A model generated the notes under the pieces. It saw only the letters and a list, made by a program, of their open reading frames with translations, searched no databases and was not told where the DNA came from. The translations under genes were made by a program, and so were the position numbers. This document shows, piece after piece, positions 41,132 through 49,503 of a stretch of 64,000 nucleotides of DNA. The stretch spans positions 1 to 64,000 of the forward strand of contig JAFTDW010000036.1 in NCBI GenBank assembly GCA_017454015.1, read 5' to 3'. This DNA comes from Bacteroidales bacterium (GTDB taxonomy: Bacteria; Bacteroidota; Bacteroidia; Bacteroidales; P3). How positions within the stretch are numbered: the stretch's first letter is position 1; the number at the start of each line of letters is the position of its first letter.

Positions 41132-44100
41132 TCAATAGACCACAATTTTTTTCACGAACAACCTGCCTTCGGCCGCCACCTGTAGCATGTAAACGCCGCG
41201 CCGCAGCCCTTGCAGGCTAAGCAGCAGGCCGTTGCCGTCGCTGTGGCCCTGCACCGCCACGGAGCGCCCCTGCAGGTCGTAGAGGCGCACATCGCCCACC
41301 GCGAGCTTGAGGGAACCTGCCGTCACGGCAAGCCTGTCGCGGGCCGGATTGGGATAGACCGACAGGAGCTCGCCGACCACCGGCTCGCACGGCACCCCCT
41401 CGGTGGCACCGCGCACCGTGACGGTCACCTGTCTGGTGTCGGAGCAGCCGCCGTTGCTGCCCGCAACCGTGTAGCGGTTGACCATGCCAGTGGGATAGAG
41501 CATAAGGGTTGGCACGGTGTAGCCGTTGCTCCACTGATACGCCAAAGCCCCCGAAGCGGAAAGCGTCACGGGCTGCCCAAGGTCGACAGTGGTGTCGGAG
41601 GGTGTGAGGGTAAGGACAACGGGCGCCGCGACAGTGAGGGTAAGCCATGTCTTGACATTGGCAATGCTGCTGTCTACAAAATGGTACACCCCGGGTTGCA
41701 GCCCTTGCGCCACATTGGTACCCCTAAACAGATAGGGCTCGCCCTGGCACACGGTGTCGGCAACGTAGCGGTAGACGGTGCCTGCGGCAGGGAGCTTCAC
41801 ATTGTCGAGCCACACACAGTCGGAGCCAGAGCTGTTGGACCAGTCCTTGCTGTAGGTGAACTTGAAAGTGTGAGTGCCCGCCGGAACGAAGAAGGCCACA
41901 CGTCCCCACGCCACCTCGCCCGAAAGGGTCTCCTGCTCGTTGTTGTCGATGGCAAATACAAACTCGTCGTAATACTGTTCCGACGACACACGGCGCCAAT
42001 AGCTAATGCTGTCGTCGGCCTGCGAAGTCCATGTCAGCGACAGCTCGGACGACTTGTTGCTTGAGTTGAAGCTCGAGAAGGCGTGGCTGCGCGCCGAGAA
42101 GGAGCCGGAGAACACATCGTCCGCCTCGCGGGTTATCTGCCACGGATAGGTGCTGTTGCGCCACGCAAAACGGCTGAAGTCGCCCGTCTCGAAATCCTCG
42201 ATGACGCTCTCCCCTATCTGGATATAGAATGTGTCGCGAAACAGGTAGCCGCCCTGCCCCACCCCGTCGCCGTCGCTAACGGCTATCGGTAAAGGATAGA
42301 GCAGACTCGCGGGCAGGGTGCCGTCAAAGACCACCTGCACCTGTATGGACTGCTCGCCGCCGGAGTCAAAAGTGTAGCGCTGACGGCCCGTCGCCGCCAC
42401 CTGCGGAGTGAGTGACTGCACACTCACACTGGTCGACGTGAACGACTTGGCGCCCTCGTTGCGGTAGAAAAGGCTCGCCACCACGGTGTCGCCCGAGGCT
42501 ACGCTGCCCCGCGAGAGACTCACTGCCGTGCGCACCAGCCGCGGAGCGGCCACGACGAACCGATGGTTGGTGACACTCAGCATGGTGTCGCCCGACGACA
42601 GGAATGTAGCCATTGCTGTCACTATGGCCTCCGCGCCGTCGGCCTGCCGCCCCCACACCTTGGCGGGATAGGCTGCGCTGAGCGTAACGGTGTCGCCAGC
42701 CCCTATGCTGCCCGACACCACGCCGGCAACAAGAGGCAACAGCACACCGGCGTCACTGCGCAGCGAGACCACCACACTGTCGCACGCCGCAGCGCCGATG
42801 TTGGCTATCTCTATGTCGAGGTGCACTGTGTCGCCTACGGGCAGCTGCGAGGGGGTGAGCTCGGGGTTGACACGGGCCTGCTCCGCCGCATTGACACGCA
42901 CCGCCGTGACCATAGCGTACGGGCCATTGGGCAAGGTGGCGGTGAGGGTGGCGTATGCCGGCTGGTGGTTCTGCGCGGTGGCTACCAACTCATAAGCCCC
43001 AGCCGTTATGCTCCCGAAACTGAGTGTGGCCTGTCCGCGGCTATTGGCAAAGGTCGCCGCCACAAGGCTATGGTCGACGCAAGAAGTGAGGGCCACGTAG
43101 GCATAGGGGGCCGCGGTGACCGTGAGGGTGGTGCTGCCGCACACCAGGCTGCTGCCAACGACAAGCACGCCGGGGGCCGGTCGCGTCAGCCACGGCGTGA
43201 CCGACGGGTCGCCCATGAGATTGTAGACCTCCCAATAGTACTCCTTGCGGCTCGATGTGGAGCTCTCCACTGCCAGATTGCCAGCCATCATCATGGCACC
43301 CGCCGAGGTGTAATGCTGCGAGACCGGCTCGCCGTGCGAATGCACCAAGCGGTCATACATGCCGAGGTTGGCGGCATCGTAGCTGGCATTCATCGTGTTG
43401 CTTATATCGCTGCGCACGCCAACGCTCCAGTAGAAGTCCTCCGACCAATAGGTGGAGTTGCTGCCGCCCAAATAGGCCACGGCTCCGCAGTGGTCGCCTC
43501 TGCGCAGCAACGCCTCGCCCAGACACGCCGGCTCCTGGTAGGAGTTGGACAGGCAGCAGTTGCCTATCATAAAGCCGAACTTCTGCCGGTTGCTCATCTC
43601 CGCCACATGCTCGTTGGTGAACGACGGCATAGACCACTCGTCTACGCCGCCATGGGCAGTGTAGTTGATCCAGCCCGCACCAGCGTTGTAGAGAGCCCTC
43701 AGCTCGCCGGCCTGCGTGTCGCTGTTGTTGCCGCCGTTGTAGCGCACCGTGACGTTGGTGCCCGACGGCACCTGCGCGGTGTTGTTCTTGTAATAGACCA
43801 CCGACGAGTAGCCGTTACTGCCGTTGATATAGGTGGAGATGGCGTAATCCATGGCCGGGTCGCCGTAGTCGTATGCGTTGTCGCCGCTGTAGCCCGCGTC
43901 GATGCCTGACACCATGACGGCCCTGTCGAGAAACGACGGGTCGGCGAATGTACACTGCTCGTACATCAAGGTTTTCTCTATCTGCGGCAACAGCTGCTCG
44001 GCATCCTGCGCCGAGAAACGCCCGCAGTAGCAATCGGGCAACAGGTCGCCGTCGGTCCATGTGACATAGTAGAGGTCGGTAACATGGCTCTCGAAAGCCG

Positions 44101-45031
44101 GCGCATTCTCGCCGTCGAAGGCCGGTATCTGCTCCACGTCGCCCACCAGCAGCAGGAATGTGGGGGCTGGCTTGGTGCGCGTGGCATAGGTGTACTGCGA
44201 CTTGACATAGGCGGCTATCGACGCCGCGGTGCCGCCCACGGCGGCATCGTCGGTGTATACAATGTCGGTGATGAAGCCCTTGCGACGCTTCCACACCACG
44301 AAGCTGTCGAGCTGGTCGCGGAAGCTGCTGTGCGCCACTATGAGGTAGCGCACCGGCGATGTGGTCGGCGCATCCTTGGCCCCGTCGCGCTTGTCGGCGT
44401 TGACGACAGGCACCTCGGCAAACATCGCCGAGCGGTGCTGCGCCATGCGGCGCGTAGCCTCCGCGTCGGGCTCTCGGTAGGTTATCTCGACCTCGATGTT
44501 GCGCACCACTATGAGCTGGCCGCGCACAGCGTTGTAGCGCACCGGCGAGAAGAGCAGCCTCGCCAGGTTCTGGCTGCGCGCCACGCCCACAGGCTCCACC
44601 CGCACAGGCTCGCACCCCATGAACTCGTCGGTGGCGTATGCCGCCACATCCTGCACCAGCATGGGTCGCGACGTGTCGCTCTTGGAACGCGACGGCTGCA
44701 GCGGAGCCACAACATAGGGCGACTCCAAAGGCACGGTGTCCGCCTCGATATGTTTTATCTTTATGTCGAACCCCTTGCACAACGGCACCTCAAGCATCTT
44801 TACCATGGTGGGAAGGCACGGCATACCCTCGCGGGCCGAAGGGCCGAAGCCCTCCATACGAAGCCGCGTGAAGTCCAACCCGCAAAGCTGCTGCCGCGAC
44901 ACAAGCAACTCGCCACTGCCCAAAGAGACCCCCAAACGCCCCCCATCGCTATATATCACTTTGACAGGCTGCGCTGAAACCCGCAGCGAGAAAAACAGCA
45001 CCAAGAAAAGCGCAATATGTCTTGCTTTCAT
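41132..45031 (-). CDS. Gingipain-like C25 cysteine peptidase with T9SS sorting domain
   Basis: 1299 residues. A signal peptide (MKARHIALFLVLFFSLRVSA) and propeptide-like region (to about 225) precede a C25 catalytic domain: the His dyad residue in INYTAHGG (His460) and the Cys in IGNCCLS (Cys492 or 493). Further: an Ig-like domain after about 640, repeat-like beta domains, a jelly-roll-like segment (about 990-1110) and a type A T9SS C-terminal domain (about 1215-1299; VYPNPARDRL, YDLQGRSV, GVYMLQV). Gingipains cleave after Arg or Lys; specificity here is unknown. It is probably secreted to the surface and lies downstream of rluA on the same strand. Confidence 0.95.
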   Translation of the reverse strand: MKARHIALFLVLFFSLRVSAQPVKVIYSDGGRLGVSLGSGELLVSRQQLCGLDFTRLRMEGFGPSAREGMPCLPTMVKMLEVPLCKGFDIKIKHIEADTVPLESPYVVAPLQPSRSKSDTSRPMLVQDVAAYATDEFMGCEPVRVEPVGVARSQNLARLLFSPVRYNAVRGQLIVVRNIEVEITYREPDAEATRRMAQHRSAMFAEVPVVNADKRDGAKDAPTTSPVRYLIVAHSSFRDQLDSFVVWKRRKGFITDIVYTDDAAVGGTAASIAAYVKSQYTYATRTKPAPTFLLLVGDVEQIPAFDGENAPAFESHVTDLYYVTWTDGDLLPDCYCGRFSAQDAEQLLPQIEKTLMYEQCTFADPSFLDRAVMVSGIDAGYSGDNAYDYGDPAMDYAISTYINGSNGYSSVVYYKNNTAQVPSGTNVTVRYNGGNNSDTQAGELRALYNAGAGWINYTAHGGVDEWSMPSFTNEHVAEMSNRQKFGFMIGNCCLSNSYQEPACLGEALLRRGDHCGAVAYLGGSNSTYWSEDFYWSVGVRSDISNTMNASYDAANLGMYDRLVHSHGEPVSQHYTSAGAMMMAGNLAVESSTSSRKEYYWEVYNLMGDPSVTPWLTRPAPGVLVVGSSLVCGSTTLTVTAAPYAYVALTSCVDHSLVAATFANSRGQATLSFGSITAGAYELVATAQNHQPAYATLTATLPNGPYAMVTAVRVNAAEQARVNPELTPSQLPVGDTVHLDIEIANIGAAACDSVVVSLRSDAGVLLPLVAGVVSGSIGAGDTVTLSAAYPAKVWGRQADGAEAIVTAMATFLSSGDTMLSVTNHRFVVAAPRLVRTAVSLSRGSVASGDTVVASLFYRNEGAKSFTSTSVSVQSLTPQVAATGRQRYTFDSGGEQSIQVQVVFDGTLPASLLYPLPIAVSDGDGVGQGGYLFRDTFYIQIGESVIEDFETGDFSRFAWRNSTYPWQITREADDVFSGSFSARSHAFSSFNSSNKSSELSLTWTSQADDSISYWRRVSSEQYYDEFVFAIDNNEQETLSGEVAWGRVAFFVPAGTHTFKFTYSKDWSNSSGSDCVWLDNVKLPAAGTVYRYVADTVCQGEPYLFRGTNVAQGLQPGVYHFVDSSIANVKTWLTLTVAAPVVLTLTPSDTTVDLGQPVTLSASGALAYQWSNGYTVPTLMLYPTGMVNRYTVAGSNGGCSDTRQVTVTVRGATEGVPCEPVVGELLSVYPNPARDRLAVTAGSLKLAVGDVRLYDLQGRSVAVQGHSDGNGLLLSLQGLRRGVYMLQVAAEGRLFVKKIVVY

Positions 45032-45170
45032 GTTTTTATTACATAGAACACTATAATAACGGCGCTACCCGACGATTATTGCTTAGCTGCATTGCTTCCT
45101 TATCGAAGATCGGAACGCTGTGCGCCATAACGCACACCCATCAACAACAAAAACAGCGTCCCGGAGTGAA

Positions 45171-45191
45171 AAAACATCCAGTGGATGTTTT
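45171..45191 (-). terminator. Terminator downstream of rluA-like gene
   Basis: AAAACATCCA-g-TGGATGTTTT is a perfect 10-bp inverted repeat with a 1-nt centre. On the minus strand it runs into TTTTTTCACTCC. It is about 100 bp after the pseudouridine synthase gene and before the C25 peptidase start. Confidence 0.6.
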
Positions 45192-45224
45192 GATAGCGAA
45201 GCGAAGAATAGGCGCTCTCAATAA

Positions 45225-45252
45225 CCCCTGACAAGCGTAGCGCAGTCTGGGG
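45225..45252. repeat. 28-nt hairpin element, copy 2
   Basis: Reverse-oriented relative to 8570-8597. On the opposite strand it reads CCCCAGAC...GTCAGGGG around the same TGCGCTACGCTT core. Confidence 0.65.
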
Positions 45253-45293
45253 TAACAGTGCAGTACACTTTTACCCCATGGGGCTATTTGCCA

Positions 45294-45983
45294 TTACATT
45301 GTTGAGACGCATGAAAACATCTCGAAGCTCTGCGGCGGTGCGGCGAGGATGTGCACTGGCTCTTGTCTTACGGGATGGGTAAAGCTTATGCTGCGGGCGT
45401 GGAGCGAGATGGATGCGTCGGGGTTGCTGCGCGGGGCGCCGTATTTTAGGTCTCCTTTTATTGGGCATCCCATGTTGGCGAGCTGGCACCTTATCTGGTG
45501 ATGCCTGCCCGTGTGCAGCACTACCTCAAGCAGATAGTAGCCACCCTCGGAGACGGTGACGACCCTGTAGTCGAGCACCGCCAGCTTGGCGTCGCCGCGT
45601 TTGCCAGCCACCACGTACGACTTGTTCTGCCGCTCGTTGCGCACGAGCCAGTCTTCGAGGTGCCCCGCTTCGCGGGGCGGCTTGTTGCGCGTTATTGCCC
45701 AGTATATCTTTTCTATCTGGCGGTCTTTGACCATGTCGTTCATCCGCGAAAGGGCTTTGCCTGTCTTGGCAAAGAGGCACACGCCGCTCACGGGCCGGTC
45801 TATGCGGTGCACCACACCGCAAAAGACGTTGCCCGGCTTGCCGTCGCGCTGCTTGAGGAACGCCTTTATCTCGTCGGCCATGCACACGTCGCCGGTCTTG
45901 TCGCCCTGCACTATCTGACCCGCCTGCTTGTTGAGCGCCAGCAGGTGGTTGTCTTCGTAGAGTATCTGGTCTTGGACCGGCAT
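45294..45983 (-). CDS. RluA-family RNA pseudouridine synthase
   Basis: 229 residues. The catalytic motif HRIDRPVSGV (Asp62) and the segment LHTGRHHQIRCQLANMG match RluA-type enzymes. There is no S4 domain, and the length is short for RluB/C/D. It isomerises specific uridines to pseudouridine in rRNA or tRNA; the site is not predictable. Thirty bp separate it from psd in the same direction. Confidence 0.93.
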   Translation of the reverse strand: MPVQDQILYEDNHLLALNKQAGQIVQGDKTGDVCMADEIKAFLKQRDGKPGNVFCGVVHRIDRPVSGVCLFAKTGKALSRMNDMVKDRQIEKIYWAITRNKPPREAGHLEDWLVRNERQNKSYVVAGKRGDAKLAVLDYRVVTVSEGGYYLLEVVLHTGRHHQIRCQLANMGCPIKGDLKYGAPRSNPDASISLHARSISFTHPVRQEPVHILAAPPQSFEMFSCVSTM

Positions 45984-46012
45984 GGAGGGGGGAGGGTTAG
46001 AGGGTTGGAAGG

Positions 46013-46702
46013 TTACGATATAACGAATGGGTTAGTGGCCGGGGGGGCGATTCGTGCCACTGGGGTCACGCCGTTGCGCACTACATCCTGGATGTCGACG
46101 CTGATTTCCGTATTCTCCGGAAGGAAAATGTCGACGCGCGAGCCGAACTTTATGAAACCCATCTCCTGGTTTTGCTTCACCTCGTCGCCCTCATGCGAGT
46201 AACAGACTATGCGCCGCGCCATAACTCCTGCCACCTGCCTTATCAGTATCTTCTGGCCGCTGGCGAGCACCATGCCCACCGACGAGTGCTCGTTGAGTAT
46301 TGACGATTTGGGATACGACGCCATGAAGTAGTTGCCTTTGTGATATTTCACATAGTCCACCTTGCCCGATGCGGGATAGCGGTTGACATGCACGTCGGTG
46401 CCGTTCATGAATATGGAGAGCTGCAGGCAATAGTCGTTGATGTACTCCTTGACAAAGGTGCGCTCCCGCGTCACCACCACCCCGTCGGCCGGCGCTATGA
46501 GCGAGTTCTCGTCCTGGGTAAACACCCGATTCGGTATCCTGAAGAAATATACCAACAATGCCAGCACGACCAACAGTATTGTCATGAAGAGATAGTGGAA
46601 CACCGTCCATTGCTGCACCACGAAAAGCATCACGCAGCACAGCAGGGCTATGGCTGCAAACATCCAAGCTATAAGTTTCCTGCCTTCTTTGTGTATATAC
46701 AT
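46013..46702 (-). CDS. psd: Phosphatidylserine decarboxylase
   Basis: 229 residues. It makes phosphatidylethanolamine from phosphatidylserine in the inner membrane. The self-cleavage site FGSRVDIFLP gives a Gly187-Ser188 scission, and Ser188 becomes the pyruvoyl group. Two N-terminal membrane segments (about 11-30 and 35-55) are seen; this is the short prokaryotic type. No phosphatidylserine synthase gene is adjacent. The upstream cdsA supplies CDP-diacylglycerol. Confidence 0.96.
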   Translation of the reverse strand: MYIHKEGRKLIAWMFAAIALLCCVMLFVVQQWTVFHYLFMTILLVVLALLVYFFRIPNRVFTQDENSLIAPADGVVVTRERTFVKEYINDYCLQLSIFMNGTDVHVNRYPASGKVDYVKYHKGNYFMASYPKSSILNEHSSVGMVLASGQKILIRQVAGVMARRIVCYSHEGDEVKQNQEMGFIKFGSRVDIFLPENTEISVDIQDVVRNGVTPVARIAPPATNPFVIS

Positions 46703-46746
46703 TTTTTCTATGTGTATTTGTGTGGTTAGTTATTTCACGTCACGAG

Positions 46747-47598
46747 TCATAAAAACAGGCAGCAATACAAGAACATTATCGGTACAATGAGCAGCATGCT
46801 GTCAAAACGGTCGAGGATGCCGCCGTGTCCTGGCATGATGTTGCCGCTGTCCTTGAGGCCTGCGCTGCGCTTGAGCATGGACTCCGCCAAGTCGCCCAGA
46901 GTGCCGAACACAACCACTATGACCGCCAGCACCGGCCACTGCCACCCCGAGAGCAAAGCCCCGCCAAACAAGGGGCCTACAAGCATGGCGGCTCCCACGC
47001 ACAGCAGCAGACCGCCGCAGAGGCCCTCCCATGTCTTGCCCGGCGAATGCCGCGGCCATAGCTTGTGACGCCCAAAGGCCATGCCCGAGAGGTAGGCTCC
47101 CGTGTCGCATACCCATGTGAGTATGAATGTCATCATCACCACGTCGACGACCTGTCTGTCGGCGGTACCCAACAGCAGCAGCGCCATAGGCAGTGCAAGA
47201 TAAAGCACGCCGACGAGAGTTGCGGAGACCGTTACAAAAGGGTGGTCGTCGTTGCGCCACAGCTGCCATATCAGGGCGGCGGGAAGCGCCGCGCACATCA
47301 GGAAGCACATCAAGACAATGGCATCGAGCCTGCTGCCCACAAAGCCAAGACAGACAAAACTGCCAAGCCACACCGCAGCCATCAAGAGATAGCCCAGCGG
47401 CTTGTTGACCTTGGTACCCGACAGCTCCACGCAGCGGTAGCACTCATAAAGTCCCACAAACATCACAAAACCAAAAAGCAGGTGCCTCGCAAGCTGGCCG
47501 ACAAACTCGTTGCTCGTCCACTTGCCAATATAGAGCGACACAACAATGAGTGCCACATAAACTGCCCCCGAGAGACTTCTTGTCAATATCTTTTTCAA
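46747..47598 (-). CDS. cdsA: Phosphatidate cytidylyltransferase
   Basis: 283 residues with about eight membrane segments. It makes CDP-diacylglycerol. The family signature is visible near the C-terminus: LKRSAGLKDSGNIMPGHGG followed by LDRFDSM. It begins with TTG at 47598 (LKKILTRS); no ATG lies nearby. It is 44 bp upstream of psd. Confidence 0.96.
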   Translation of the reverse strand: MKKILTRSLSGAVYVALIVVSLYIGKWTSNEFVGQLARHLLFGFVMFVGLYECYRCVELSGTKVNKPLGYLLMAAVWLGSFVCLGFVGSRLDAIVLMCFLMCAALPAALIWQLWRNDDHPFVTVSATLVGVLYLALPMALLLLGTADRQVVDVVMMTFILTWVCDTGAYLSGMAFGRHKLWPRHSPGKTWEGLCGGLLLCVGAAMLVGPLFGGALLSGWQWPVLAVIVVVFGTLGDLAESMLKRSAGLKDSGNIMPGHGGILDRFDSMLLIVPIMFLYCCLFL

Positions 47599-47704
47599 GG
47601 TTGAAAGGTTAAAGGGTTGAAGGTTGGAAGGGTTTAGGGTTGGAAGGGATAAAGGTTACGAAATGACGGAATAACGGAATAACGAAAAGCATTAAGGTTG
47701 AAAT

Positions 47705-48502
47705 TTAATGGGCAATGGTCTGCGAGAGCGAGGCGTCGAGGAATTGGCGCAGCTCCAGTGGCGACACGCCGTGACGTATCACTCCGCCCTCGGCGTAGGA
47801 TATGGCGCCCGTCTCCTCGCTCACCACCACGGCTATGGAGTCGTTCTGCTCCGTCATGCCTATCGCCGAGCGGTGGCGCAGGCCAAGGCTGGGGTCTATG
47901 TCGTTGTTCGACGACACCGGCAGTATGCATCGCGCAGCCACTATCTCGTTGCCCCTCACTATGACAGCCCCGTCGTGGAGCGGCGAGTTCTTGAAGAATA
48001 GCGTCTCGATGAGCGCCGACGAGGCTCTCGCATTGATACGCTCGCCGGTAGAGACTATCTCGTCGACAGCATTCTTACGCACAAATATCATCAACGCTCC
48101 CACCTTCTGCTGCGACATGTGCATACACGCCTGCACGAAGGGCTCCATGTTGATGGCACTACTGTGCATATTGCCTTTCCAGAAAAACAGCCGTTTCCAG
48201 AATGAGCTGCCGCCTATCTGCGTCTTGGTTCCCACAAGCAGCAGGAAATGACGTATCTCCGGCTGAAACACTATGATAAGCGCCAGAAAGCCTATGTTGA
48301 CAAACTGGCCGAGTATCTCGGAGGTGAAGCGCATGTTGAAACGCGACGTGACAAGCCATCCAAGGTAGATAACCACTATTGCCCAGAAGATGCGTATTAC
48401 ATTGGTACCCCGCATCAGCTTGTATATCTGGTAGAAGAGGAAAGCTACAAGCAGTATGTCGAGGACATCGGTAAAGTGTATTTGGGGGAGACCTTGAATC
48501 AT
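47705..48502 (-). CDS. cdaA: Diadenylate cyclase (c-di-AMP synthase)
   Basis: 265 residues. Three N-terminal membrane segments (about 10-85) precede a DAC domain with the catalytic DGA motif (LHDGAVIV, Asp177) and the RHR motif (LGLRHRSAIG, 209-211). It makes c-di-AMP from two ATP. In Bacteroidota cdaA often follows folP, as here (71-bp gap). Confidence 0.95.
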   Translation of the reverse strand: MIQGLPQIHFTDVLDILLVAFLFYQIYKLMRGTNVIRIFWAIVVIYLGWLVTSRFNMRFTSEILGQFVNIGFLALIIVFQPEIRHFLLLVGTKTQIGGSSFWKRLFFWKGNMHSSAINMEPFVQACMHMSQQKVGALMIFVRKNAVDEIVSTGERINARASSALIETLFFKNSPLHDGAVIVRGNEIVAARCILPVSSNNDIDPSLGLRHRSAIGMTEQNDSIAVVVSEETGAISYAEGGVIRHGVSPLELRQFLDASLSQTIAH

Positions 48503-48573
48503 TGCTGTATAGTTGCGACAGAGAGGTTAGTCTTGGTTAGTCTTGGTTAGATTTGATTTTATTTGGGTGCGTA

Positions 48574-49413
48574 TCACAACAGACCCACCAGCTTGATTGC
48601 CTCTTGGGCTGGCTTGGGGTCGTGTACCCGCAGTATGGCGGCACCTTGCCGAAGGGCTATGGTGTTGACCACCGTGGTGCCGTTGAGGGCTTCTTCGGGG
48701 CTGCACTGCAGCACTTTGGTTATCATGCTCTTGCGGCTCACGCCTACGAGCAGCGGCTCTTTAAACAGGTTGCCGAGGCTTTCAAGATGATTAAGGATGT
48801 AGTAGTTCTGCTGCACCGTCTTGCCGAAGCCGAAGCCGGGGTCTATTATCACGTCGGTGGCTCCCATGGAGTAGAGCTTGTCGAGGCGCTCCGAGAGGTA
48901 GAGCGCCAGCTGCCCTATGAGGTCCGACCCCTCGGACATGGTGGCATCCTGCATGGCCGACGGCTCCGCCGTGGTGTGCATCAGCACGTAGGGCACCTGC
49001 AGGCGTGCCGCCGTGGGCAGCATCTGCGGGTCGAACATGCCGCCGGATATGTCGTTGATGATGTCGGCGCCACAGTCCACGCAGGCTATAGCTGTCTCGG
49101 AGTTGTAGGTGTCTATGGATACCGGCATGTCGGGCATCTCGGCACGCAGCAGCCTGAGGAGTGGCAGCAGACGGCGCTGCTCCTCTTCCGCCGACACCAA
49201 GGCAGCGCCGGGCCGCGACGAGGCAGCACCGATGTCTATAATGTCGGCACCGTCAGCCACAAGCCGCCGCGCCGCGGAGAGGAAGCTCTCCGCCGTGGTG
49301 GCTCGGCTGGCGCCATAGAACGAGTCGGGGGTGGCATTAAGAACAGCCATCACCACCGGCTGCCGGTAGGTGATGACTGTTTCTCTGCATTTTATTGTAA
49401 AAGGTCTAAACAT
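48574..49413 (-). CDS. folP: Dihydropteroate synthase
   Basis: 279 residues. It joins p-aminobenzoate to dihydropterin pyrophosphate in folate synthesis. Visible motifs: MAVLNATPDSFYGASR, DIIDIGAASSRPGA, SIDTYNSETA and VIIDPGFGFGKTV. Sulfonamides target this enzyme in general. It lies upstream of cdaA. Confidence 0.96.
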   Translation of the reverse strand: MFRPFTIKCRETVITYRQPVVMAVLNATPDSFYGASRATTAESFLSAARRLVADGADIIDIGAASSRPGAALVSAEEEQRRLLPLLRLLRAEMPDMPVSIDTYNSETAIACVDCGADIINDISGGMFDPQMLPTAARLQVPYVLMHTTAEPSAMQDATMSEGSDLIGQLALYLSERLDKLYSMGATDVIIDPGFGFGKTVQQNYYILNHLESLGNLFKEPLLVGVSRKSMITKVLQCSPEEALNGTTVVNTIALRQGAAILRVHDPKPAQEAIKLVGLL

Positions 49414-49503
49414 CTATTGGCCTCTTTCCGTTGGCCGTTATCCGTTGTACGTTTGTCGTTAAATTCATAAAACCTTTATGCCATTAAATCGGATAACCTT
49501 TTA

